Positions 1 to 6,809 of a DNA stretch of 8,309 nt are shown piece after piece (position 1 is the first letter of the stretch; every line of letters starts with the position of its first letter). The notes beneath the pieces were generated by a model that saw only the letters and a program-made list of their open reading frames with translations, searched no databases and was not told the DNA's origin. The position numbers were made by a program, and so were the translations under genes. The stretch covers positions 1-8,309 of the forward strand of contig CALAHL010000606.1 of NCBI GenBank assembly GCA_937891725.1, in the 5' to 3' direction. The stretch is from an uncultured Rhodospirillaceae bacterium (lineage in GTDB: Bacteria; Pseudomonadota; Alphaproteobacteria; Thalassobaculales; Thalassobaculaceae).

Positions 1-114
1 GATGGCGCCTCCGAACAGCAACAGCTTCTCGGTCAGCGTCGTCTTGCCGGCGTCCGGATGCGAGATGATCGCGAACGTCCGGCGTCGGGCATGTTCTTCG
101 GCAAGCGAGGCCAT
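1..114 (-). CDS. prfC: Peptide chain release factor 3 (RF3), N-terminal fragment cut by window edge
   Basis: Only the first 38 codons are in the window; the gene continues past base 1. RF3 is a cytoplasmic translational GTPase that removes RF1 or RF2 from the ribosome after peptide release. The visible protein starts MASLAEEHARRRTF and contains the P-loop (G1) stretch AIISHPDAGKTTLTEK at residues 15-30, followed by LLLFGGAI. The SHPDAGKTT form of the GTPase loop together with the LLLFGGAI continuation is characteristic of RF3 rather than EF-G, LepA or TypA. The ATG at 114 places the P-loop at the usual distance from the N-terminus. No clear Shine-Dalgarno sequence precedes it. The gene is divergent from the adenylate cyclase. 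The family call is firm because the motif is distinctive, although the fragment is short. Confidence 0.9.
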   Translation of the reverse strand, partial: MASLAEEHARRRTFAIISHPDAGKTTLTEKLLLFGGAI

Positions 115-298
115 GGTAGGACCGGGGTTAGATGATGTCGCTGGTCTGACAGGACTTGGCGCTTGATAATGGCAGGCCGCCCGCTTCGCAAGCAGGGTGA
201 ACGTATGCGGGATCGACCGGCGTCTGTTTGGAGAGCCTTATGCACCAAGAATTCCGAGCCTTTGCTGGACCAACGGTCAAGCTATGCCCGACCGACCT
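115..298. other. Divergent intergenic region prfC / adenylate cyclase
   Basis: This stretch separates two divergent genes. It holds the weak plus-strand -10 candidate, the Shine-Dalgarno match at 230-235 and the short leader ORF. For prfC I find no convincing promoter or ribosome binding site on the minus strand. Part of it may instead be coding if the cyclase starts at GTG 197. Confidence 0.6.
165..170 (+). promoter_or_regulatory. Possible -10 element upstream of the adenylate cyclase
   Basis: GATAAT at 165-170 matches the sigma70 -10 consensus at five of six bases and lies in the divergent region between prfC and the cyclase. The best partner at 17-base spacing (TGGTCT, 142-147) is a poor -35 match, so the promoter is only a candidate. 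Transcription would begin near 177, upstream of the short leader ORF at 240. Confidence 0.3.
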
Positions 299-302
299 AT
301 GA
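240..302 (+). CDS. Candidate 20-codon leader ORF overlapping the cyclase start
   Basis: The sequence shows a short open frame: ATG at 240, a peptide beginning MHQEFRAFAGPTVKL, and a TGA stop at 300-302. It is preceded by GGAGAG at 230-235, the only good Shine-Dalgarno match near the cyclase start. Its stop overlaps the cyclase ATG at 299 in an ATGA arrangement, the classic geometry for translational coupling. The inferred role is to deliver ribosomes to the cyclase start, which has no ribosome binding site of its own. The peptide has no recognisable motif and no run of a single amino acid that would suggest attenuation. It could equally be a chance ORF, with the cyclase starting at 284 or at the GTG at 197. 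Confidence 0.35.
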   Translation: MHQEFRAFAGPTVKLCPTDL

Positions 303-2113
303 CGGTCGCCATCCCTTCTCCGGTCATCCGCCGAAAAGCGAGGCTGTCCATCACGGTCCTTCTGCTGGCCGGGATCGGTGGCCTTGTCACCCTCGCGATC
401 GCCGCCGTGCTGTTCGCCGGTCTCTATGCCGCCGGCAGCAACACAATGGGTCTCCTGCGGGACAGCGCCCGAGATTCGATGGTGGCCCTGACCGAGCTCA
501 CCACGAATCACCTGCGTCCCGCCGCCGTGAACGTCCATGCGGTAGCGGAGTTGCTGGAGACCACAGATCTCCACTTGACCGACGAGTTGATCGAGAAGTT
601 GCGCATGACCCTGCTCAGCGCCCCGCAATTGCGGGGAATGGGCGTGTTTCTGGACAATGGCGAGGCAATCCGGCTCGGCCGGGATAGGCTGTATTTTCGC
701 GGGACGGTCAAGGAGGCGGGATTCGACTTCGACCGGATGAAACAGGCAATGGAAATACACGCGGTCAACTGGGGTGCGCCCGTCTGGGTGATCGAACTCG
801 AGGAGACGGTGATCTACGCACAGGCGCCGATCATCATTGACGGAGTGCCACGGGGTCTGGTGGTCACCGGCATTTCAACCCGCGAACTGTCCCGCTATTT
901 GGATGAGCTGAGCACCTCTGTCGGCACCGCCTTCATTATGGACAGCCACAATCGCCTGATCGCGCACCCTCGGATGGTTTCCGGATTCCAGATCGAGCAT
1001 CCGGAAAAAAACCTGCCCAGCGTCCAGGACGTCGATGATGAGATCCTGCAACATTGGGTCGCGGGAGAGTTCGATCCGGCAGGCATCCTGAACGGCGACG
1101 ATCACGGCGTTGAGGCGCAGATCGTGCACACCGATACCGGAGATTTTGCAGTTCTGTCGCAGCCACTTCCGGGAATGTTCCCCCAGAAATGGACGCTCGG
1201 CATCGCCGTCTCCACGATCGAAGCGGACGTCTTTCTGCATCGACTGTATCGGATGGGTGTGGCCGGGGTACTGGTTCTTGTCCTCACCCTGCTCGCCCTC
1301 CTCTGGCTCGCCCGCTCCATCAGGCTGCCGGTTGCCGCCCTCGCAATCGCGTCCGAACGTATTCGGCGCCTTGATCTCGACCCGCCACCGGTGCTTCCCG
1401 CGACTCGAATCTCCGAACTGGACGATGCCTCTGGGGCCTTCGACCGGATGGTCACGGCCTTACACTCCTTCGAAAGCTACGTCCCCCGACGGTTGGTCTT
1501 TCGGATCATGCGCGACGGCAACGACGAGGGCCTCGCCGCCCGAACCCGTGAGGTGACGGTGATGTTCACCGATATTCCGGGTTTCACAACCCTTTCGGAG
1601 CAACTGAGCGCCACCGAGGTCGCAAACCTGCTGAACGACCACTTCACACTGGTCGCCGGGTGCGTGGAAGCGGAAGAAGGCACCATCGACAAGTATATCG
1701 GCGACAGTGTCATGGCCTTCTGGGGCGCACCTTCGAAACAACCGGACCATGCAGCCCGCGCGATCCGTGCCGCACTGGCGATCGCCGAGACGGTCCGGGC
1801 CGACAACGCCATCAGGCGAACCGACGGACGGCAAGAGGTGCGAATCCGCATCGGAATCCATTCAGGGCCAGCACTTGCTGGTAATATTGGCGCACCGGGC
1901 CGGATCAACTATACCCTTGTCGGCGACACGGTGAACGCGGCAAACCGCATTGAACAACTCGGAAAAGAGGTGGATGGCACCGCCGAAGTGATCGTGCTCG
2001 CAAGCGGCGACACGGTCGAGGCAGCGAACCTGGATCCAGCCACCCTGGTCCCGACCGGCTCGCACGACCTGCGCGGCAGATCGACACCGGTTACGGTGTA
2101 TCGGGCGGGATAA
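299..2113 (+). CDS. Membrane-bound class III adenylate cyclase with Cache-like sensor and HAMP domain
   Basis: This protein (604 aa from this start) probably converts ATP to cyclic AMP at the inner membrane in response to an extracytoplasmic signal. Visible order: basic N-terminus, membrane helix about residues 16-45, a periplasmic region of about 270 residues, a second helix about 319-338, a HAMP-like linker about 339-394, and a class III cyclase domain from about 418 to the end. The periplasmic part has dCache-like segments (PVWVIELEETVIYAQAPI, then DGVPRGLVVTGIST, and FIMDSHNRLIAHP). In the catalytic domain, FTDIPGF carries metal ligand D425 and IGDSVMAFWGAP carries D469. K465 in IDKYIGD and D543 in LVGDTVN fit adenine recognition. 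N546 and R550 in VNAANR fit transition-state binding. All key residues are therefore present, which favours an active adenylate cyclase over a guanylate cyclase or a degenerate one. The start is uncertain: ATG 299 overlaps a short upstream ORF, ATG 284 is in frame 5 codons upstream, and GTG 197 is also open. The ligand of the sensor cannot be told from sequence. Confidence 0.9.
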   Translation: MTVAIPSPVIRRKARLSITVLLLAGIGGLVTLAIAAVLFAGLYAAGSNTMGLLRDSARDSMVALTELTTNHLRPAAVNVHAVAELLETTDLHLTDELIEKLRMTLLSAPQLRGMGVFLDNGEAIRLGRDRLYFRGTVKEAGFDFDRMKQAMEIHAVNWGAPVWVIELEETVIYAQAPIIIDGVPRGLVVTGISTRELSRYLDELSTSVGTAFIMDSHNRLIAHPRMVSGFQIEHPEKNLPSVQDVDDEILQHWVAGEFDPAGILNGDDHGVEAQIVHTDTGDFAVLSQPLPGMFPQKWTLGIAVSTIEADVFLHRLYRMGVAGVLVLVLTLLALLWLARSIRLPVAALAIASERIRRLDLDPPPVLPATRISELDDASGAFDRMVTALHSFESYVPRRLVFRIMRDGNDEGLAARTREVTVMFTDIPGFTTLSEQLSATEVANLLNDHFTLVAGCVEAEEGTIDKYIGDSVMAFWGAPSKQPDHAARAIRAALAIAETVRADNAIRRTDGRQEVRIRIGIHSGPALAGNIGAPGRINYTLVGDTVNAANRIEQLGKEVDGTAEVIVLASGDTVEAANLDPATLVPTGSHDLRGRSTPVTVYRAG

Positions 2114-2142
2114 AAACCAGGGCCGTTAAGAAGGTAAGAAAA

Positions 2143-2865
2143 TCAGATTGGGCCTTCGATAATCACACACCCGGGAGCTCCCATGCCACCCGAACCGCCT
2201 CCCATCCGGCTGCCTCCGCCGCCAGAGCCATACCCCTTGCCATTATTGTCCAATCCAATGGCACCCGCATTCACATTGGACAACAGTCCGATCACGACAC
2301 CACCCCCACCGCCGCCACCGTACGTAAAGTTGTCACTGTCTGCGATCCCTCCAGAACCGACATAGGGGCGGTAGGCAATGAACACGTCCATGTAAGTCGA
2401 GACGGCTCCAACACCTTGACCGGAGCCACCCTTCACTCCGTCTCCGTTTGAGCCATCCGCACCACCTCTGAAATTCTGGCCGGAGCCGCCGCCCCCGGAG
2501 CCTCCGTCGCCTCCGGTACCATCGTTCAAACCAGGACCGCCGCCGGCGGCCGTAACGTAAGCGCCAAAGGCGCTTCCCGCTCCGGGATTGCCATCTCCGC
2601 TTCCACCCGATGGGCCACCGGTGCCCACGGTGACCGACACCTGCTGGCCGTTGGTCAGGACCACATCGCCAAAACTGGAAAAACCCGATCCCCCCGCGCC
2701 CGATGCGCCCGATTGCCCACCACCGGATCCGCCACCTCCAACCACGAAGACCCGGTATCTCCCGTCTGCGCTGGCCGTGAATGTCCCGTTGGTCTCGAAT
2801 AGCCGGAACTGCGCGGGCAAATTCCTGCTGGATTTAGACGCTGACGCCAATGGAATGAAAAACAT
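2143..2865 (-). CDS. Glycine-rich protein resembling phage tail/adhesin glycine-rich domain
   Basis: The 240-residue product is about one third glycine (78 by my count), with runs such as GGGGSGGG and GGGGGGG. After an N-terminal stretch of about 35 residues it follows a pattern known from glycine-rich domains of phage tail and host-recognition proteins: GRYRVFVVGGGGSGGG near residue 35, then VVLTNGQQVSVTVGTGG, then SAFGAYVTAAGGG, ending in GAPGCVIIEGPI. In those families glycine-rich segments pack as surface-exposed polyglycine helices; a similar fold here is an inference. I see no signal peptide, membrane helix or enzyme motif, and no other phage gene is adjacent. The start is well supported: AGGGAG lies 8 bases upstream of ATG 2865, and a sigma70-like promoter sits about 60 bases further up. 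It converges with the cyclase (29 bases between stops) and lies downstream of the oxidoreductase in the same direction. A binding or structural role is possible, but the function is unknown. A low-complexity artefact is unlikely given the ordered motifs and the ribosome binding site. Confidence 0.75.
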   Translation of the reverse strand: MFFIPLASASKSSRNLPAQFRLFETNGTFTASADGRYRVFVVGGGGSGGGQSGASGAGGSGFSSFGDVVLTNGQQVSVTVGTGGPSGGSGDGNPGAGSAFGAYVTAAGGGPGLNDGTGGDGGSGGGGSGQNFRGGADGSNGDGVKGGSGQGVGAVSTYMDVFIAYRPYVGSGGIADSDNFTYGGGGGGGVVIGLLSNVNAGAIGLDNNGKGYGSGGGGSRMGGGSGGMGAPGCVIIEGPI

Positions 2866-2873
2866 ATGAGTAA

Positions 2874-2879
2874 CTCCCT
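2874..2879 (-). promoter_or_regulatory. Ribosome binding site of the glycine-rich gene
   Basis: On the minus strand AGGGAG lies 8 bases before ATG 2865. It is the clearest Shine-Dalgarno sequence in the window and fixes the start of the glycine-rich gene. Confidence 0.7.
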
Positions 2880-2924
2880 GAGCGACTTTGGATCGTGATC
2901 AATCGGATTTACACTAGGAATAAT

Positions 2925-2953
2925 AATATAAAACCTATCAAAAAAACATTCAA
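2925..2953 (-). promoter_or_regulatory. Sigma70-like promoter for the glycine-rich gene
   Basis: Read on the minus strand, TTGAAT (2953-2948) and TATATT (2930-2925) are separated by exactly 17 bases. The -35 matches consensus at four of six bases and the -10 at five of six. The spacer holds a run of seven T. This lies in an AT-rich island (about 2905-2970) that contrasts sharply with the GC-rich surroundings. The predicted transcript would start near 2918, giving a leader of roughly 50 bases before ATG 2865. Confidence 0.55.
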
Positions 2954-2964
2954 TTGGTTTTTTG
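2939..2964 (-). terminator. Possible weak AT-only hairpin after the oxidoreductase gene
   Basis: On the minus strand C-A6-C (2964-2957) can pair with G-T7-G (2947-2939) with one bulged T and a 9-base loop. It begins 12 bases after the oxidoreductase stop and ends in a T run, so it might act as a weak terminator. The stem is almost all A-T pairs, and it overlaps the promoter spacer of the next gene, so the T run may simply be promoter sequence. Confidence 0.2.
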
Positions 2965-2976
2965 CTAGTTTCGATC

Positions 2977-4053
2977 TCAAACTTCCAATCGCCGACCCTC
3001 TTCAGAGGACCGGTAGATCGCCTCAACGATCTCCATATTCCGCAGATAGGCACGCCCCGTGTTGACCGGCTCAACGCCCGATCGCAGCGCCGAAAGTGCA
3101 GCCAAATTGGTCGCGAAAACGCAGTCGCCACCGAAGCCGCCTGGTTGGGCACCAACCTCGGGGTAGCCATAGGGGTGCCGCCGTTCGTCGCCATGATGTG
3201 GTTTCCAAAACAGCCGACCGTCGCCATCCAACCGGAGAACGCCGTTCGCGCCCTCAAGCCACATCTCGCCCATGGTCAACCGAGTGTTCTCGGCGACGTG
3301 ATCATTCAGACGATTGGCGTCCAACATCCCGACGGCGGAGCTCTCAAACTCGAACATCACCAATCCGGAATCTTCGCCCGCGAGGGCTGGATTGATCCGC
3401 CGCAGACGCGCCGTCACCGCCGAGATCTCCCCCATCAGCATGCGGAACGTATCGACGAAGTGAATACCGGTCTCGTGGATCAGAAAGCGCGGCATCTGCT
3501 GGAAATACGGCTGGCGCGCCAAGCACGCCTCCGGACCCTGCCCGTCGCCGGGACGCATGCGAAAGCCGACACCGTGCAACGGCCCCAAGAGGCCGCTCTC
3601 GATGAGCCGTTTGGCTTCGAGATACCAGGGCTGAAACCTGAAGTTCTCATGGACGATCAAGGTGATCCCGGCCTGCTCGGCCCGCGCGACCAACGCCTCG
3701 GCCTCCGAAAGGGTCGGGGCAAGCGGCTTCTGACAAATCGCGTCGATACCGGTCATTGCGCAAAGGTCGATCAACCGCGCATGGGTGACAGGTGGCGTGA
3801 CGATGTCGACCAGATCGGGCTTGAGCTCGGCAATCAGACTCCCGGGATCGGCAAATACCGCCGCGCCCGAGTGGCGCTCGGCGGCATCACGTGCCTTGGC
3901 CTCGTCCTGATCGCAGACACCGACGACCCGGACATTTAGGTCGGTGCCGGAACTCTCCATCCTGGCCCAGGCGTCGTGATGAAACTGGGCAAAATATCCG
4001 CACCCAATGACCGCAACCCGTGTCGGTGCGCGTTCGGCGGTTGCTTCCCCCAT
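2977..4053 (-). CDS. Gfo/Idh/MocA-family NAD(P)-dependent oxidoreductase
   Basis: The 358-residue product has the usual length and layout of this family, cytoplasmic enzymes that oxidise or reduce sugars, inositols and related polyols with a bound nicotinamide cofactor. The N-terminal Rossmann fold begins RVAVIGCGYFAQFHHDAW, with the dinucleotide loop GCGYFA at residues 17-22. VDIVTPPVTHARLIDLCA (82-99) leads to the family's E-K-P position, which here reads QKP (108-110): the lysine is kept and the glutamate is replaced. HENFRFQPWYLEAKRLIESG (135-154) and ETGIHFVDTFRML (194-206) follow, the latter with a likely catalytic histidine H198 and D201 in the HxxD pattern. The C-terminal sheet domain carries GMLDANR and GANGVLRLDGDGRLFW. 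The start is ATG 4053, just ahead of the Rossmann motif; the frame stays open upstream to 4686, but that part is antisense to the channel gene. AGAGG 10 bases upstream, or AAAGG very close to the ATG, may serve as ribosome binding site. The substrate cannot be assigned, and no sugar transporter or catabolic gene is adjacent to suggest one. Confidence 0.9.
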   Translation of the reverse strand: MGEATAERAPTRVAVIGCGYFAQFHHDAWARMESSGTDLNVRVVGVCDQDEAKARDAAERHSGAAVFADPGSLIAELKPDLVDIVTPPVTHARLIDLCAMTGIDAICQKPLAPTLSEAEALVARAEQAGITLIVHENFRFQPWYLEAKRLIESGLLGPLHGVGFRMRPGDGQGPEACLARQPYFQQMPRFLIHETGIHFVDTFRMLMGEISAVTARLRRINPALAGEDSGLVMFEFESSAVGMLDANRLNDHVAENTRLTMGEMWLEGANGVLRLDGDGRLFWKPHHGDERRHPYGYPEVGAQPGGFGGDCVFATNLAALSALRSGVEPVNTGRAYLRNMEIVEAIYRSSEEGRRLEV

Positions 4054-4069
4054 GTCCTTTAACCTCTGC

Positions 4070-4097
4070 CCTGTGACACCATGTTGTCGGACACAGG
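4070..4097. promoter_or_regulatory. Inverted repeats in the divergent oxidoreductase/channel intergenic region
   Basis: The 80-base gap between the two divergent starts contains two overlapping dyads. CCTGTG (4070-4075) and CACAGG (4092-4097) are perfect inverted arms 16 bases apart. Inside them, GACACCATGTTGTC (4075-4088) is a palindrome at 12 of 14 positions. This could be an operator for a dimeric regulator acting on one or both genes. No neighbouring regulator gene is visible, and the site may be chance. Confidence 0.3.
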
Positions 4098-4133
4098 CTA
4101 GCGTCTGGGATTTTCTAGCGATAGATCGGGGAC

Positions 4134-6803
4134 ATGAGGACACCGTTTTCGGCAATCCGCGCCAGGCACATTTGCCCCACCCGTTGGCGCGGTGGCGTGA
4201 TCGCGCTCCTGTGTCTGAGTCTTTGGGCGACCCTCCCGGGTGTTGCCGGAGCGCAAACCACCTCCCCAGACACGCCTGCGGCCGAGACCTCCACCCAAGC
4301 CCCGCGCCCTCCGGAAAATCCGCTCGCCGCCGGTCTACGGGAGTCAGGTTTGGTGGGCGGAATCGCCGATCCGACTGCGGCGCGGGACAAAGTGGTTTTC
4401 GACTTTCTGATCGTTGAATGGAACCGCGATCTGGACGACCTCCGTCTGGTTTTGAGCGAGAATCCCAATCTTGGCCCGGACCAGCTCGACGTGATCCGTC
4501 AGGAAGCGCTTCAGATCGAGGAACGGGCGGCAGCCCGGCGCGCCCAGATTCAACGGGATGTGGACGATGTGGACGCGTTGCTGCGGTCCGTTGCGCCGAA
4601 CCCAACCCGGTCCGATATTCTCGAACCCCAGAGCCTACGTGCCCAACGCGCCCGCATAGAGGAGCGCTTGCAGGCCGCACAAGCACGGGTGCAACAGGCA
4701 GACCTCACAATCGAACGCGCCCGCCAAATCCTCCAGCGTATTGGCGACTACAAGCAAGAACGAATTCGGGAACAGCTGCTGCAGCGGTTCCCCACTCCGA
4801 TCATTCCCAGCGTAGCAATCAATGCCGTGACAGATCTGGGGACCCTGGTGAGCCAATGGGTCGCCACGCCTTTCGCACTGATCAAGAACAATATGGACAG
4901 CGACCTCTGGCGGGCCTCCTGGCCAACCTTAGCAATCGCGACAGGTTTCGGACTGCTGCTGCTGCCTGCCGGTTGGTTCTGGTTGCGGAGACACATCGGA
5001 CGCGGCGCACACACTGACGCGCCGAGCTTTCCGCGCAGGCTTTTAGCCGCCGTCGTCACTGTTATTTCAGTCGGGCTCCTCCCCGTGATCGCGATCGCCA
5101 TTCCGGTGTTTATGATTATGGAGCGCGACCTGATCACCGGCCCCCCTGCCGACCTGCTGCTGGCCACGGCGCAGACACTCTGTCGCTTTCTGTTCGCCTT
5201 CAGCCTACTGCATGCAGCGATTGCCCCGCGTGCTCCTGTCTGGCGCCTGTCCGACATTCCCGACGATGTTGCCCCGGCGGTCTTCCGCCGGGCGGTGGCG
5301 CTCCTCGTCATCCTGCAGCTCGCGGTCTTTGTCGGCCAATCCGCGAACCTCCTGTCGGCAACCCCACCACTGCTGTCGATGTTCGTTCTGGTCGCCTCAA
5401 TCCTGTTCTCAATCAATCTATTCGCACTGCTCGGCGCCCGCTGGAACATTGCCCGTCGGAAGGTCTCAGAGGCGGCGAGCACGGGGACCGCAGACACGGA
5501 TGACAGCGGGCCGTCCTGGCTGGACATCGGAGTTCTGATCAGACTCATTCTTGTGGCCGCGGCAATCGCCACCCCGGTGACCGCGATCCTGGGGTACAGC
5601 CGCCTCTCGATCTTCCTCATGAGTCGTCTGCTGGATGCGGGATTGCTGATCTTCACGCTGTATCTGACCCGCATTCTGGTCCAGAGCGTTTGCGACATCG
5701 CGATCACGCAGACCAGCCGCTTCAACCGACTATTCCGGACCGGGCTGGATCTGAACGATGGAGCACTCGACCGGATCGGATTCTGGGTTCAGATCGCAAG
5801 CGATGTGCTGATTCTGCTGGTTCTGGTGCTCGGGTTGGCCCTGATCTTCGGGGTAACACCGGGGGAACTGCAGATCGCGATGCTTCGAACCCTGGAAGGG
5901 ATTCAGATCGGGTCGATCAACATCGCACCCGGCGCTCTGCTCGCCGCCATCATAAGCTTCGTCATCGCGCTGGTCGTAACCCGGTTTCTCCAGCGTGGTC
6001 TGTCGCGCAGGATCTTTCCGCACACCCACATCGACACTGGCGTGCAGCATTCAGTGAACGCTGCGATCGGCTATGGCGGAGTTGCCGTCGCTTTGCTGGT
6101 GGCGGTGGCGGTGGCCGGGATCGACCTCTCGAACATCGCGCTGATCGCGGGAGCCCTCTCCGTGGGAATCGGCTTCGGATTGCAGGCGATCGTCAACAAC
6201 TTCGTGTCCGGTCTGATCCTGCTGGCGGAGCGTCCGGTCAAGGTCGGCGACTGGATCCGGATCGGAGATCACGAGGGCTCGGTCAAACGGATCAACGTGC
6301 GGTCGACCGAGATTCAGACCTTCAAGCGCACGGACGTCATCATTCCGAACTCCGACCTGATCTCAAACGCGGTCGTGAACTTCACCCACAAGGATCGTCT
6401 GGGCCGGATGGAATTCCCGGTGCCGATCGGCTTCGACGCGGATCCGGACAAAGTCTCGGAGATCCTGATGAAGATCGCGCACGACCACCCGAATGTGGTC
6501 GACTGGCCGGCGCCCCACATCCTGTTCAAAGGGTTCGGATCGCACACCATGCTGATCGAACTCAGGGTGTTTCTGGGCGATATCTGGACCTACTATTTCC
6601 CGGTCATGAACGACATCAACTTCGCGATCGTCCGTGACCTTAGGGCCGCGGGGATCCCATTCCAGGCGCCCTACCAGGACATCCATATGCTGCGCGAGAA
6701 CCCTCAAAACGCGAGTCTCGTGCGGGCGACGCCGGTCGACTCGTCCGGCACCCCTCTTCCAAACGGCCAGGCGGACGCGGGAGGCGAAGGCCCGGAGCGA
6801 TAA
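4134..6803 (+). CDS. Large MscS-superfamily mechanosensitive ion channel with periplasmic coiled-coil domain
   Basis: The 889-residue protein probably forms an inner-membrane channel that opens under membrane tension and releases solutes during osmotic downshock. A signal peptide is visible (hydrophobic about residues 21-37, likely cleavage after GVAGA at 40). A Pro/Ala-rich linker and a charged, coiled-coil-prone region (about 80-215, rich in Arg, Glu and Gln) follow, presumably periplasmic. I count about eleven hydrophobic helices between 261 and 695. The last is the pore-lining type: LSNIALIAGALSVGIGFGLQ (665-684), then IVNNFVSGLILLAERP, then VGDWIRIGDHEGSVKRI of the beta domain and VIIPNSDLISNAVVNF (735-750), the family signature. 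A cytoplasmic alpha-beta domain runs to about 845, and the last 40 residues are a polar tail. The size and helix number resemble MscK-type channels and the alphaproteobacterial group with an N-terminal DUF3772 domain; which subgroup applies is uncertain. ATG 4134 precedes a proper signal peptide, though only a weak GGGG lies before it. It is divergent from the oxidoreductase and converges on the acyl-CoA synthetase with 6 bases between stops. Confidence 0.93.
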   Translation: MRTPFSAIRARHICPTRWRGGVIALLCLSLWATLPGVAGAQTTSPDTPAAETSTQAPRPPENPLAAGLRESGLVGGIADPTAARDKVVFDFLIVEWNRDLDDLRLVLSENPNLGPDQLDVIRQEALQIEERAAARRAQIQRDVDDVDALLRSVAPNPTRSDILEPQSLRAQRARIEERLQAAQARVQQADLTIERARQILQRIGDYKQERIREQLLQRFPTPIIPSVAINAVTDLGTLVSQWVATPFALIKNNMDSDLWRASWPTLAIATGFGLLLLPAGWFWLRRHIGRGAHTDAPSFPRRLLAAVVTVISVGLLPVIAIAIPVFMIMERDLITGPPADLLLATAQTLCRFLFAFSLLHAAIAPRAPVWRLSDIPDDVAPAVFRRAVALLVILQLAVFVGQSANLLSATPPLLSMFVLVASILFSINLFALLGARWNIARRKVSEAASTGTADTDDSGPSWLDIGVLIRLILVAAAIATPVTAILGYSRLSIFLMSRLLDAGLLIFTLYLTRILVQSVCDIAITQTSRFNRLFRTGLDLNDGALDRIGFWVQIASDVLILLVLVLGLALIFGVTPGELQIAMLRTLEGIQIGSINIAPGALLAAIISFVIALVVTRFLQRGLSRRIFPHTHIDTGVQHSVNAAIGYGGVAVALLVAVAVAGIDLSNIALIAGALSVGIGFGLQAIVNNFVSGLILLAERPVKVGDWIRIGDHEGSVKRINVRSTEIQTFKRTDVIIPNSDLISNAVVNFTHKDRLGRMEFPVPIGFDADPDKVSEILMKIAHDHPNVVDWPAPHILFKGFGSHTMLIELRVFLGDIWTYYFPVMNDINFAIVRDLRAAGIPFQAPYQDIHMLRENPQNASLVRATPVDSSGTPLPNGQADAGGEGPER

Positions 6804-6809
6804 CTGCTT

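Noticed and set aside
2114..2142. Bidirectional terminator between the cyclase and glycine-rich genes
   Set aside because: The 29-base gap has no stable stem with a following T run in either direction.
2183..2869. Proline-rich plus-strand ORFs opposite the glycine-rich gene
   Set aside because: Polyproline is the expected antisense of glycine codons; the minus strand has the ribosome binding site, promoter and ordered domain motifs.
2655..3257. 200-codon minus-strand ORF bridging the oxidoreductase and glycine-rich genes
   Set aside because: It is out of frame with both real genes and runs through the AT-rich promoter region; the translation shows no domain.
2962..3939. 325-codon plus-strand ORF opposite the oxidoreductase
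   Set aside because: It is antisense to a clear Gfo/Idh/MocA gene and shows no family motif.
4054..4686. Upstream in-frame extension of the oxidoreductase frame (569-codon minus-strand ORF)
   Set aside because: The extension runs antisense to the well-supported channel gene, has Arg/Pro/Ser-rich shadow-type composition, and the Rossmann motif starts right after ATG 4053.
4748..5725. 325-codon minus-strand ORF opposite the channel gene
   Set aside because: Its Arg/Ser-rich translation lies opposite conserved membrane helices, with no motif or ribosome binding site supporting it.
5690..6637. 315-codon plus-strand ORF inside the channel gene
   Set aside because: It is a different frame of the MscS coding region, with Arg/Asp-rich low-information translation and no recognisable domain; a GC-rich shadow.
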